From: Asterella californica
Lineage: Eukaryota > Streptophyta > Marchantiopsida > Marchantiales > Aytoniaceae
Direction of reading: 5' to 3'
Length of the DNA stretch: 64,000 nucleotides
Assembly: GCA_036924285.1 (NCBI GenBank)
Contig: JAYKYS010000008.1
Coordinates: forward strand, 20,445,001-20,509,000
The stretch's first letter is position 1. Each line of letters opens with the position of its first letter. Under the pieces are notes generated by a model. That model was given only the letters and a program-made list of their open reading frames with translations, had not been told where the DNA came from and made no database searches. The position numbers were made by a program, and so were the translations under genes. Shown piece by piece: positions 11,795 through 22,945 of this stretch.

Positions 11795-14060
11795 TCAACC
11801 CTCTCGTCTGCATAATAAACTCAGATAATATTCTATATCGCGGAATTTTTCCGTGTAGAACTCCTCGTAGAACGGCAGTGGTCCCAAGTCTGAAGTCCGC
11901 TGACCAACTTGGCACCAAACATCTCTCTTCTCTTCATCTTCGACTTCTGTAAACATCTCTTCTTCATCTGTATAACAAGCCCTAGATAACATGTCTGCAA
12001 CAGGATTATCCTTTCTTGCTATATGTTTCAGCTCAGGGTTCATACTCCGGATATAAGCAATCCATCGTAGCATTGCTATGTCTGGAGTATTATAGTTTGC
12101 TATCATACCTAGCAAAGGCAAACAATCTGTTTCTACTATCACACGTGCACCTATCAAGAACTCTCGGTCTACCTTCATAGCAGTAACAGCTCCCCACAAC
12201 TCACGCTTCACTTGAGGATAGTTACGTTGTCTATCTGTTAAGATCCGAGCTCCAAACCTTGAAACAAACCGCACGCCTTCTGCATCTTCTTGACCGACTG
12301 CCCATCCAATCGCCTTTGGACTCGTGTCAACAGTCAGTATGATAGGTCTTCCGCTCTCGTAGCTAAGTCTCCTTAGCACAGGTGGAGACTTCAGAATCTC
12401 TTTCAGCTGCTCCATCGTCTCGTGATGTTCTTGCCGCCAAGTAAACCTCTTTCCCTTTCTCAGAAGTGCATACAGAGGCTCGACAATGTGTGCATAATGA
12501 GGAATACTCACACGAAAGAACACACAAGCTCCTAAGAATCGTCGAATCTCAGTGATGTTGGTACAATCTGCTATCCTTGCTATAGCATCTACCTTCTCTG
12601 GGTTCGGCCATCTCCCAAAAGTACCACATAAGTGACCAACCACCACAATCTCTGACATTCCAAAACGAGATTTAATACCTGACAGAGTAAGGTGTACCTC
12701 TTCCAAGCGCATCAAAATCTTCTCCACATCTCGGATGTGGTCTGCAACGAACTTTCTGCAACCATCAGCAGACATAGTCTCGTCCTTGTCCTCCACCGGA
12801 CAGCCTTTCATGGGGATATCATCAAGAAATGGGATAGTAACCTCAGGTACAAACTCTCGTAACACCTTATGCATCGCATTTTGCATATGAGCTACTGAGT
12901 TTGTCGCACCCTGAGGAAGAGTACACATCCGCATCAACCCCAAAGGTGTACGCATGGTAGTCAAGTCTCTACTCTCCAAAGCAAGCTGAAACTGATCATA
13001 ACCTGAAAATAGATCTCCAATAGAATAGATAGATCTTCCAGCAAATGCCTTGGCTACTTCATCAACCACAGGTCCTGTTCCAACATTTCGAATCGTGATG
13101 TTGTTAGCAGGCTGTAAGTCTTGGATGAAGCGTAAAGCTCCTGTCTTCTTAGGTACTGTGAACCATCGGCTAGAGTACGGAGCCATAGATGGTTCAAGAA
13201 TACCCATCCGCATCCTCTCCTTCAGTAAGTCAATAACCTTCAGCAAGGCACGAGGGACTGGAATCGGTTTCAAGTCCCAAGGTACGTGAGGAACTGTGAT
13301 AACCATCGGAGCTATCACACTAGGATCCACACAACCAATCTCTCCAGCTGAGAAAGAAAATGCCTTACCATGGCTAACTATCATCTGCTCAAAAGCTCGT
13401 TTCTCCACTTCAGTCAAGAAGCCACCCCCTCCTATCTGGAGCTGCTCGAGTGTCTCTTGAGTAAACTCGTGTCCTATCTGTTTAGGATCTCTCAGTACAG
13501 GCTCAGTGGCCGCTAACTCCATCTGCTGTCGTGAATCAACAGGTAATTGGGTCACCACTGGTTTCACCTTCTTCGCTACAGTTTTGTATTTGGTGTGAAC
13601 CTCTGCTTCTTCACGAGAGCCACACCAGCAGATTGCATCCTTCCATCCACTCTCCAGTCTCGGATGAGGACGAGATTGTAAGCACGAGACAACCTCCTCA
13701 TAGACTTTACGAGAGTGGATAGGGATCACCACCCTTCCTCCCATCTGCTCCATCAACCTATCTACATCATCCAACCAACGAACAAAAGACTGTACACCTA
13801 CAAACTCCTCGTTAACACCAGAAATCATCTCACCTCCGTTCAGAACTCTTGTACAGCGCAGATTTTCTGCATACTTCTCCATCAGCCTTCTACTCTTCTC
13901 AGTCAGATCCTCTACTCGCGTGAACTCACTCCAATCATCAGAATTGAAAGTCATCAAACAAGATTTCCAACTATGTATAGTGTGGCAGTTTTCAGGATCT
14001 TGAGCAACCTCTTCGTCAATCTCCTGTGATCCCACAGGCTGCTCAAGTGGGATCATAATA
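11795..14060 (-). pseudogene. E2 reverse transcriptase-RNase H
   Basis: 753-codon frame opening at ATG 14056, in the -1 frame relative to the gag-protease frame that ends at 14092. RT blocks: WFTVPKKTGALRFIQDLQ, IGDLFSGYDQFQLA, LPQGATNSVAHMQ and the catalytic IPFLDDIPMKG. RNase H: RPIILTVDTSPKAIGW, the RELWGA Glu and VIVETDCL. The frame ends at a TGA that cuts off integrase. The first about 240 codons are a spacer shared with E3. Catalytic residues are present, so loss of function is due to the stop rather than active-site decay. Confidence 0.88.
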
Positions 14061-14073
14061 GTAGCAGATCCGT

Positions 14074-14116
14074 CACTCTTGGTATCCCGTCCTACAAGAG
14101 TGGTTTCAGAAAACCC
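14074..14116 (-). promoter_or_regulatory. E2 -1 ribosomal frameshift signal
   Basis: Minus strand: slippery heptamer GGGTTTT (14116-14110) lies in the protease frame as G GGT TTT. A 7-nt spacer follows, then CACTCTTG (14102-14095) pairing perfectly with CAAGAGTG (14081-14074) across a 13-nt loop that contains the zero-frame stop TAG (14092-14094). Slipping back one base enters exactly the open RT frame. The same signal is in E3 (44014-44056). Confidence 0.8.
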
Positions 14117-16385
14117 TTGCTCCTACAGATAGGAGAATCTCTCAAAGTCTGTCTATTTCGTTCGTAGTTCGTACGAACGGTCAGAAACTGAACAGAACGC
14201 TTATCATCCGGACTACGGATCCTAGCATAGTGAGATCCATCATCCATCACCTTCGTCTCCATTCTAACTGCAGTGATATAAGACTGACCAAGAATCACAG
14301 GATACGAAGCAGAAGACTGCACAAAGAAGTGCTGATCTACCTCCACATCATCGAGCTTCACTCTCACGTTGGGACAAGCGCCGTGTACTCACCCTTCTGG
14401 TTGTTTGCAGCTCGTAGCACCCAACCATGATTCAGTTTGATAGGCCACTGACCTCTCTCGTACACCTCCCGTGACATGATGTTGATCTCTGAACCGTGAT
14501 CAACTAACGCAGCAACAGGTTCAAGACTTCCGAGACGAACTCGTGTAGCCGTCGTAGCACGAGCCCAGTGTCTCTTCCTGAAGTCACTATCAGTAGCTGG
14601 ACTCTCATCGCCAGCTTCATCATCATCGAATTTAGCAGTGTTGGTACCAGCAACCAACGCTTCTTGCTGGTACTCTGTATCATCAGCCTCCTGAAAGTGC
14701 ACCTTGCCGAACTCTGCATCATTCACAGAAGCTCCTACTATATCTATCATCTGACTTTCAACTTGCTCGGACATCACCTGTCTCTTCCGCTTGATGATGT
14801 CGATGATTAGTTCGTGAAACTCCCTCTTCGCAATACCAAGAACCTCCCGAAGAGAAAACTCGATTCGCACGTCAAGTATTCTCTGCTCCAAGATGCTCTT
14901 GAGATCAGTTGAAGTTTCTATGTCAGCCGCCAACTTGTAAGCCGGTCCTTTCCCCTCTTGGGCAGTGAACCGTCTACCAGCAGTCGTTGGCTCCTGCTGG
15001 GATCTCTGCACGTCCTCCATCGGACCTGGTGCAGGTGGAGGAGCTGCAGAAGTAGAAGGGATGTCTTCGGGAGGAGCTGCTCGCCTCCTTGTGACTCTGT
15101 CTCCAGCCTCCTCCGGAACTCCAGTATCAAGTTCAGAGGCTTCTCGCCGCCTCTTCTCCTCCACAGAAGCATCCTGCCAGTGAACGTGTCTATCCACGTC
15201 CAGGAATGCTTTGATAGACGCAGCGTCAACAGGATCACCCCACCCTGTGACTCTACGGATAGTCTCAGCTCCTCTCTTCAGTACTTCAGAAGGAACTTGA
15301 ACAGGTTTCTTCTCAGTAGTCCTATCTAGCAACGTAGGACTAGAAGAAACTTCAATGTGACCGGCATATACATCAGGATTTACCGGTGGTGCCATCAATG
15401 CATGTACGGTTGCAGCAGCTGTAATCTGAAGTAGACTCCTCATGCCTCCTCGTCCAAACTGCGTGCTTAACGGCTCTCCAGTAGAAGAAAGGTGTAGCCT
15501 ACCGTTCTGGTAGCGAACCACACCATCTCGCAGAGCAGCCGTGAGCTCTTGACAATCCCCTCGGAAATGATCTTGACTGTCACACCATATACATCTACGA
15601 ACAGGAGCACCTCCTGGACGTGCAGCAGCAGGCGCCGATGGCTGCTCTCTCTGCAGGTCAGCTAACTCCACCTTCAGTTCTCTCATCTGTCGAATCAATT
15701 CCTCGATCTGGTTCTGCTGTTCATGGTTCTCTGCAGGTCTCTGAACCGGTGCCCTCTATGCAGGAACTGGCACAACTGGCATCAAAGGAACTGCAACAGG
15801 GACAACAGGTCTAGGAGCCGGAGCAAGAGCCGGAGGTTGCTGTACTTGAGGAGCAGTGCGAAGTTGAGTGGTCACTTCTGCAAGCGGACGTCCTCCCACA
15901 ACCACTCTTCCCTCCTCTGCCTCGTTAGTACGGCAACAGCATCCTCGACCCTTCCCCAGTCGGTAGTAACTCCTCCTTCAGCCGATCGGTCAGCCAACAT
16001 AAAGCATAACCGATCTGCCGTAGCATCATCGGTAGCTTGCAGGAAAAGCTCGGTTTTCCTAGCATCTAAGGTTATCCTCTCAAGAGTTGAGAGTTGTCGG
16101 TATCTTCGATCAAACTCTCTCAGCATCTCATTCAGGTTCATCATACGGCCAGGTTGCTGCTCAACCCAGTCTAGAAACGTTCTTCTAGTGACTCTCTCTG
16201 AATCTTCTTCGAGAAACTCCTCTCGAAAAGATCGTTCGAAACTCATCCAGACACCTAGATTTCTTCTCTGTACATCCCTAACTTGGTCCCGCAACTCAGG
16301 GATTACAGCTAACTCAAAACTCCCTATCATCTCAGCATCAGTAACTCTAACTAGTTCCATCTCTCCTCTGTATTCACGCAGATAT
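14092..16385 (-). pseudogene. E2 gag-protease, N-terminally truncated
   Basis: Frames 16360-15872 and 15698-14364 plus 14367-14092, joined by frameshifts that E3 lacks. The first is the gag helical region (from ELVRVTDAEM, about residue 100 in E3). The second has the zinc knuckle CIWCDSQDHFRGDC (CX2CX4HX4C), a Pro/Ala-rich spacer and the retropepsin-like loop ALVDHGSEINIMS, where the usual D-T/S-G is D-H-G-S. Another small shift lies just after NNQKGEYTALVPT. Gag would form the particle and the protease would mature it. The N-terminal about 100 residues and the start codon are lost at the 16386 junction. Confidence 0.85.
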
Positions 16386-16784
16386 CTTCTTCAAGGACCA
16401 GATCCATTGTTGCTGACTTCAGTACCATGTCTTCAGTGTGGCTCACCTTTGAGCTTCCCTGTCCCAGCAGTGATTGCTATTCTCCATCAGGCCTTATGCA
16501 CTCTTCTTCTTCTTCATCTACCTCGTAGCACTGCAAGTAGTTCATTACTATGTAGGGTCCTGACCTCTCGTTCTCCAAGCTAGTACTCGATGATGAGGAG
16601 TCAGTTTCTGAAGTGTAACCTGAATTTGTTGAAGACGTTGTCGAGACGAGAGTTTCTTGGGAAGGGCGAACCTTCTAGCTGTGATACGATCGTGAAGAGG
16701 AGGGCGAAAACCACACACGGAATACGGATCGCAAGAAAACACACCACCACGATTTCGATCCGGCCAAGATAAAACACACGACGT
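16386..16784. repeat. Duplicated flank (G1 + first 146 bp of S1)
   Basis: 399 bp matching 8692-9090 with about five differences: G1 RT-linker sequence, the ACGT target copy (16635-16638) and the start of S1 (16639-16784). It lies inside E2, between truncated gag and the 5' LTR, where leader and primer-binding site should be. The junction shares CT at 16386-16387 with both parents. Together with the LTR it makes a 1725-bp direct repeat: 8692-10416 against 16386-18110. Confidence 0.9.
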
Positions 16785-18110
16785 TGTCGAGTTGAGAGTT
16801 TTCCTGGGAAGGGCGGAACCTTCTGGCTGTGATAGATCTTGAAGGCTGTGTTTAGTCTACTCAGGGAAGCGTTGGACTCCAGGCTATGGTTTCTTACTAC
16901 AGAGGTAGGCTTCAGATCAAAAGGGAATAGTACAAACACTCACTCAGGTCGAATGGACCCTCCAGTATGTTCAGGAAACGAAAATCAGATCAGACTAGCA
17001 GTAATAAGGTCAGACAGCGAACTTTAACGGCCCAGAATCAGAAACATACGATGGTTCAGACTTCAGAACTCCTCCTACATGTAAGTGAGGCCCTACTGAC
17101 CATACACACGAAGTTTCAGCTTGAGATCAAATCAGAGTGTCGAGATATGGGCAGAAACGTTCTGAGTAGAGAAATTACAGCAATTTCTGGTACCCAGACA
17201 GCTATTTCGACCTAGAACAGAGAATTGGCTCGATCACTTTCAAAGATTCTTACAGGATTTGCAGTAAACAGCTTGCTGAACACTCCTGTGAAGTTGGGCC
17301 TCTTGATTGTACACAGAACTCCAGATCTCGCTCTCTGAAGTTGGTGCCCTAGATTGAGAGCTTTTCGGACCCCCTCTGCTTCAGCGGTCGTCCCGAATTA
17401 CTCACAATTTCAATTGACATGAAAATTTGGGGACAGTCGTAGCCCTGCTGCCAATGAACGAGACCTCGAAGGTTTGAAGCGATTTTCTCAAATCTACTGC
17501 GATTGACACCGAAAACCCCAAAATCAACAGAAGTGATGCAATTCTGGCACAAATCGAACTTCAATCAACCATAACTCCTTCTTTATTGCTCCAAATCGAT
17601 CAAAAATTTCGCTGACAGTGCTTGGCACGATGAACCCTATCTCCCTGTGCTCTCAGATTTTGAAGATCCCTCTCCAAATGCTCGAACTCCTCTTAAGACC
17701 TCTACTACTAAGTTTAGCAGTACACAAAGATAAAATTGGACCAATGGGAGTTCCTAGCTCCACTCCCCTGTCCTTTTGCGTCCCAAACCACGTGGTGACT
17801 TAATTTTGCACATAGGCTACCACGTCAAGCCCCTAAAGTGCCAGCGTAACCCCTAAACTACATGCGAAGACATGTAAAACGACACGTAATCGCGAAAGAT
17901 AACCTAACCTCGCTAGGAAGCATGCATGGGCGACATGTAATTACAACCCATGAGCTTAACTCCATCAACATGGTAATCAACCTACTAAGACTCAAAAATA
18001 TATAACATCCTCCAGTGTCGACTTCTCTGAGGTCCTAATTTCACTCAGAGAGACTAACGCTTGACAGAGAGGTGAATTATTTACAATGTAAAGTGATTCA
18101 CATCACGACA
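16785..18110 (-). repeat. E2 5' LTR
   Basis: 1326 bp, TGTCGAG...CACGACA, almost identical to 9091-10416. It is followed by GCGT and then the rest of solo LTR S1. Confidence 0.9.
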
Positions 18111-19682
18111 GCGTGCAAGTAGATCTTCAACTCTAGATCATGCATATTGAAAAGCTCACGCTCAAGGACTCAGAATATCAGAAAACTGCTCCTGTGAAGC
18201 ACCAGCGCGTTCACCTAGAAGCTTCCCGTTTTCTTTTCAGAAAAGTATGCGTACAAGTTGTAGGTCTCCTCTCTACTTGATTCTGCTCTCTACTCTCAAT
18301 CCCTCGATATCAAAACTCTGATCAGACAGAAGTTCTCTTCAGACGTAACCTCTGTGTAAAATTTCTCTCCTCAGCTCTATTGTTTCTCTACTCGATAGCT
18401 TCCGCAAGGTAAATTCTACACTGCTCGATGATCGACAAACTACTATAATGTGATAATGCTCTCCCTCCGGAGTACACCCCTCTGGGTTTTCCTCCACCCT
18501 ACGTAACCTTCAGTGTCACCTAGCAGGGGTAAAAGATGCCCTAAACAGATGACAGCAGAAAAATAAATCACTGATAAAACATCTATACGTAAGAAGACTA
18601 TTTCACTAAGCTTCGCAGGTTCATCTGTACGGACGGCCACCGTCTCGGCTGTACAGTCAGCATCTGACACCTCCACTTGAAGTAACTCCACCACGGCTAC
18701 CTCTGACCACCGGAATCACCTCGTTCTGACACGTGGAGCCCGAGTTATCATCATTGTCGTTTCCCGGCCCCCTTAAACTTCGAAGTGCCGTAAGTATTGC
18801 CTCAGGTATCAGTTTCACTTGATTTTTCGACCCAAGTGAATAATATTTCGAACTATACATTTTTCTACAAAAGAATTGGTACCGACTTGGAGTATCTTTG
18901 ATGCCATCTCGCTACCCCAGGACTTAGAGGGCCGCAACCGAATTCGTACTAATTACCCCGCCAACCCGAAGGTGAGAGGTCCATTTCAAAACCCGGTGGT
19001 AATCTCCCTCTAGCATCCACACTAGGTGACTGCACTAGTGCAGGGGTAGACGGAGGCGTCCCGCATTCACGGTACGTTGAAAGGACATCTAGTGTCCCGC
19101 CCTTAGGCAACTTGGTGCCCCTCATATTCCCCCGAAGGGGCCAGCCTACTCCAAGCCGGTTGTGAGTCTGAAAGGATTTGATCCGGAGACCTCCTCCCTA
19201 CAAGTTTCTCAGCTACACCACGGAAGCTGATCTCACAATTGGTTTTGAAGACCAGTTTCTAAGCTAATATGCTAGAAAGCTGCAGTATTTCGTCTTTCCT
19301 TTGCTAACACGAAGTGCCATAACTTTCTCTAAACATGCTCTTTTTGTACATTTCGAATTTTAAACAAATACTACATACTACAATCTACATGGGAAAAATC
19401 TAAAATGTATTTTTCGAACTCACTCAGATTTATGGTAAAATTCCCAGTATCAGAAATCTTGTAGAAGAACCCCAAGTAACTTTTCGCATGCAACTCCGTT
19501 TGTAACTTTTGAACATACCACGGTGATCAGCGCGACGAGACCTACGCCGTGGTGTTTTCAGATTTTTTAATGCACACTTCCTCCAGAATCGACTTCTCCG
19601 AGGTCTTAACTTCACTCAGAAGAGACTAACTTCTAACTGAGAGGTGAATTATTCACTATGTGGAATAATTCACATCACGACA
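18111..19682 (-). repeat. Solo LTR S1, right part
   Basis: Its last about 110 bp (19570-19682) clearly resemble the end of the E2/E3 LTR: CGACTTCTCCGAGGTC, ACTCAGA, GAGAGGTGAATTATT and CACATCACGACA. The next four bases are ACGT (19683-19686), matching the left target copy at 8941-8944, and G1 resumes at 19687. Subtracting the 356-bp SINE and its 7-bp duplication leaves about 1355 bp for S1 as a whole, close to the 1326 bp of E2 LTRs. Small minus-strand frames at 18443-18860 are not recognised as genes. Confidence 0.8.
18881..19236 (-). mobile_element. tRNA-derived SINE candidate
   Basis: 356 bp flanked by AATTGGT direct repeats (18874-18880 and 19237-19243). Near its minus-strand 5' end lie an A-box-like TAGCTGAGAAA (19215-19205) and a B-box-like GGATCAAATCC (19184-19174), the internal Pol III promoter of tRNA-derived SINEs. 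The A-B spacing is about 20 nt, shorter than in a real tRNA, and acceptor arms do not pair, so it is not a working tRNA gene. The 3' end shows no obvious A-rich tail. It lies inside solo LTR S1, whose remaining length then matches its family. Confidence 0.65.
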
Positions 19683-19686
19683 ACGT

Positions 19687-20250
19687 CTCATCCTGGTGTG
19701 ACATCTTCCTCCAGCTTACTGACACAGTTTTGTCTTTAGACTTCATTGGGTCATTAAATGATAACTTTTGCTTGTATCAGTTAGTAATCAGTTTGGCACC
19801 GTATAACCAAGGCCGGCCTATAAGTACTCCATAGCCTGACTTAAACCAATGGTCTTAACACAATGTAAGTAAGTTTGAAGACTATCTCATCAATCGTCGT
19901 GAGGATTCTCACAGCACTCTCAAAGATCTTCTTCGGCTCTAGTCAACCATCCTCAACACCCTTGGTGTTGATTCAAACTTCGTGTATCCTAATCGATGTG
20001 TCGTATCCTCCGTGATGATATTCACACTGGATCCAGAGTGTATAGGTACGTGTTCTATCAAACATCCATCTATTTCTATATCAACTTCTGGAGATCTTAA
20101 ATCTTTCGATCCCACTTGAAATACAAAAAGTAGCTTCTTTTCTTGGACTTCGCTGATTTTATCAAGGCTGCCAACAATAACTTTCTATACAACCGATTAT
20201 CTTCAACCAACTGTTTTATCGTGATGTTAGCCTGTTGGTTTAGTAAGTCC
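19687..20250 (-). pseudogene. G1 protease region
   Basis: No long frame survives, but minus-strand pieces read as GSSVNIITED and VMEYLIGRPWLYGAK, matching the retropepsin-like segment of G2 (GSGVNIMIEE, VLIGRPWLYAAY). The first catalytic Asp is not in a clean frame. Its end at 19687 is the insertion point of S1. Confidence 0.6.
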
Positions 20251-20251
20251 T

Positions 20252-21150
20252 CTACCATATTATAATGAGACAGTTTACCACTTGACTAGTCCTCTTAATC
20301 TGCTCAATCACCTTGTTCCGAAGTTCAGTTGGTCGGTTATCATCGGTCCAATGGACATCAGTCTTCATCTTCACATGCTCTTCTTGGCTAGATTCTGCAT
20401 CATTCGTCCGTTTGCTCAGTTCTTTACTCAGGAGTGTCTTCATTTCGTCCGAGATGTCAGTAGATAGTCTTGCTGAGGTCTTTTTCTTCCTCTCCTCTTC
20501 TTGAGGAATTTCAGCCGACTTTAACTTCATCCGTTTTTCTGCCAATTCGCGCACTTGTTCCATCAAGGTTTTGTGCACTCTCTTCTTCTTCTTCAGATCT
20601 TTTTGCTCAGTCTTCTTAAGATCCTTCGCCTCCTGAGCTTCGGCTTCCACCAGAGTCTCCTCTTTTCGAAGTATTCTCTTCCCACTTCGAGTCTCCACTT
20701 TATTCACCAGAATGTCTTTCTCTTCAGACCAACCATTCTCATGTCTCTTTGTAGGTTTTGGATCTTTAGTTCTTCCACCAAATCGATCATGTTCATCCCT
20801 TCATCTGGTTGTGATTGGACCGAAGGTGACTGAAATCTCACGCCGGTCTTCTGGGTTGGTGCATTAGTGCAATCTGTGGCACAATAGTCAGGCTTATCAC
20901 ACTTTCCACACAATGACATATAGCTTATTTGTTTCTTTGGGTGAGGACAATTAGGAGCCCAGTGACCAACAGCTCCACAATTATAACAAGACGTACCAAG
21001 AAGTGATGGTCCTTGATAACCTGTAGGTGCGTACTTCGTTTGTGACACGTTACTAACCATCTGTCTAAGTACAAACTGTTGAATGTGCATCGGTGAAATT
21101 GGTGTAAATTATTGAGGTTGATTGGGCACTATAGCACCATCCTATGATTG
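20252..21150 (-). pseudogene. G1 gag C-terminus with zinc knuckles
   Basis: Frame 21090-20704 carries CYNCGAVGHWAPNC (CX2CX4HX4C) and a second, degenerate knuckle CGKCDKPDYCATDC. Frame 20707-20252 is a Lys/Glu-rich, probably helical linker running up to the protease region. The equivalent part of G2 has the same two-knuckle order. The gag capsid part is missing beyond about 21150, where ELX-like sequence begins. Confidence 0.75.
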
Positions 21151-21411
21151 TACCCCATAAACTCCATAAACTCCATCTTCGTAGTTCTCAGTCCGAACTT
21201 CTCCTCCTATGCCGGAGTTAACAACCTCATGCCCCTGTAGAAGACTGTTGCGAAGACCGCGAAGTACATCGGTCCGCCATCCTCGAATGTATCATATAGT
21301 TCTGAACATGCTCGTGAAAGATCTTCGTCCAATACGCCTTCTTTCCTTCAAAGATCTGCTTGATAAAATGTATCTGCCAATTGGTCATATACATCCTCAC
21401 AAACTCTCCTC
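21150..21411 (-). pseudogene. ELX N-terminal-domain fragment (minus)
   Basis: Minus-strand frames read MTNWQIHFIKQIFEG, AYWTKIFHEHVQNY and, after a shift, a GG...FATVFYRGMRLL segment. These match the ELX copy B domain (TTWKVCFFEHLFAG, AKIFHDEVQ, GGFVSIFYFGMGWL). It abuts a P1-type integrase fragment at 21412, and a C-terminal ELX part follows on the other strand from 21841. Confidence 0.5.
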
Positions 21412-21840
21412 CTCTATCTGAGATCAACACTAACAAACATCCAAATCTTGTGATGACTCTCTCTCATAAGAATGTATCCACTTCTGTTTCATTAGTCTCC
21501 CTCAAAGGTCTAGCCTCTACCCACTTGGTATAGTAGTCAGTGGCAACTACAATGTATATATTGCCTCGAGGTGTCTTATTAAGAAGACTTACAAAGTCAA
21601 TACCTCACATCTCAAATGGTCCTAAAACTGAAATTGATCTTAACAGAGATGTTCTAGTAGACTTCAGAGCAAATGCTTGACAAACGTCGCAAGTTTGCAA
21701 TAGTCTAAACACTCCTTGAAAATACCTCTCCAATGATAATCTGCATCCGAACTCTTGAAGATTGTTATCTTATCAACAAAGTGACCTCCGCAAACAGTGC
21801 TATCGTGAAACTCGTGCATTAACTTGAAAGCCTCCTTCTG
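21412..21840 (-). pseudogene. P1-type integrase fragment
   Basis: From 21840 down the translation closely tracks the P1 integrase at about 37.83-38.16 kb: MHEFHDSTVCGGHF, DYHWRGIFKECLDYCK, then IDFV and ATDYYTKWVEARP words, ending near ISDRGGEF with the second catalytic Asp. Several stops and a shift interrupt it. Both ends are abrupt junctions with ELX sequence. Confidence 0.65.
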
Positions 21841-22945
21841 ATGGAGCCGACTCTTCAGAAAAAAGAGATGGCGACTCCAGTGACTTCGGCGGGACCTAGC
21901 ACCCGGGCGAAGAGGAAGATGGCAGATGTGAAAACCTCGGGTGGTGCAACTTCGAGGCAGAAGAAGAAAGCGAGGAGGACTACGACCACGACTTCGGACG
22001 GAGGAGCAGAAGATGTTCAAACTCCTGCACAGATTCAATGGAGACTGTTGGAGAATCACGCCCACGAGGAAGTCGATAGAACGCGAACCAGGAAGAGTTT
22101 GTTCTAAGGAGAGTACCTTCGGGAGCTACACTTCGGGAACCTCCTTAGGAAGCACTTCGGACTTTGCCTCGACAAGACGAAGCCATCATTTCGGCACCAA
22201 GAGATTCGACTATAGGAAAGGAGTTGAGTATGTTCAAGAAGACATTGGAGTTCCTCAGTGGCACGGCGCTACCTATCATAGCATAGTTAGACATGCAACG
22301 GCATGTTTTATGAGAAGGAGACTCAGAAGTCTTTGTCCCGAAACGATCTTCTCAGCGCGGTGCACTTCGGAAAACAAGGATGGATCGAGGAGAAAGATAC
22401 TTTGATGAAGAAGCTAGCGATCTCTTCGGACGAAGTGAAGAGGTTGACAGATGAGCGGGATGCTCTAGCGGTCGTGAAATCCGAAGAACAAGTGAAGGCT
22501 TCCCAGGAGATGCAGGATTGGCAAGCAAAGCTTAACCTTATGACTTCACGTTTCTATTACCTGAAGACAGAAAGGGATTGTTATGCTTGAGCAGTTGGTC
22601 ACGAAGGACGAGGAGATAGCGAGAGCTGAACAAGCGAAGGCGACTATAGAAGAGAAGGCAGAAAGACTTCGGATGAAGGTGGAGGAAGCGATGACTTCGT
22701 ACTTCACCAACGAGTTAGATGCGACAGAGAAGGAGCTTCTCACGCGACTTAGAGACGAGATGACAGCAACATCAGATCCTTCGGCGAAGAGCAGAGTAGT
22801 TAGGATAGCCGAGAGAATTATACGAGATTTGAAAGAACTTAAGGAGACATTTAAGTTTACGTTATGGAGTATAGGTAGGACATTTCAGTTAGGTAGTGGT
22901 GCAACTTCGTTTCGCCAAGTGGGGGGACGTGATTCAACGTTCTAG
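21841..22945 (+). pseudogene. ELX copy C, linker and coiled-coil part
   Basis: Frame 21841-22107 (first ATG at 21841) is a Lys/Arg/Thr-rich linker with AKRKM and RQKKKARR basic runs that look like nuclear localisation signals. Frames 22303-22590 and 22583-22945 form a coiled coil like that of copy B, including a YFTNELDATEKELLTRLRDEM block that corresponds to YVTSGLDVDELGRLRTLKAE. The frame ends beyond a GTGGGGGGA purine run. The N-terminal globular domain is absent in this orientation; a fragment of it lies inverted at 21411-21150. Confidence 0.5.

Larger units (their letters stand above)
9091..18110 (-). mobile_element. E2: E-family Ty3/gypsy element, 5'-truncated inside
   Basis: Two 1326-bp LTRs (9091-10416 and 16785-18110, starting TGTCGAG and ending CACGACA) differ at only a handful of positions by eye. 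Between them, on the minus strand, lie gag-protease (16385-14092), RT-RNase H (14056-11795) and integrase (11701-10463). Compared with E3, the gag N-terminus, leader and primer-binding site are missing. At 16386 the internal region jumps to a 399-bp copy of G1+S1 sequence (8692-9090). The left flank is ACGT (9087-9090); the right flank is GCGT (18111-18114), one base off a perfect duplication. E2 sits inside solo LTR S1. Confidence 0.88.
5268..21150 (-). mobile_element. Ty3/gypsy element G1 (minus strand), split by nested insertions
   Basis: A decayed LTR retrotransposon whose order on the minus strand is gag zinc knuckles (21090-20704), a Lys/Glu-rich linker, protease region (20250-19687), [insertions], reverse transcriptase (8480-7870), RNase H and zinc-binding integrase N-terminus (7862-6920), and integrase core and C-terminus (6728-5990). 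RT before integrase places it in Ty3/gypsy. It is the closest relative in the window of G2 (49.1-55.3 kb). It is interrupted between 8940 and 19687 by solo LTR S1, which carries E2 and a SINE. Removing S1 and one ACGT copy restores continuity of the G1 reading frame between protease and RT. The gag 5' end and the 5' LTR are missing. Confidence 0.8.

Noticed and set aside
15723..16583. Long plus-strand frame (286 codons) opposite E2 gag
   Set aside because: Ser/Arg/Leu-rich antisense shadow of a highly biased gag gene; the same shadow appears opposite E3 gag (44509-45279 and 45812-46432).
19150..19236. A tRNA gene on the minus strand
   Set aside because: A and B boxes are too close and acceptor and anticodon arms do not pair; fits a SINE head better.
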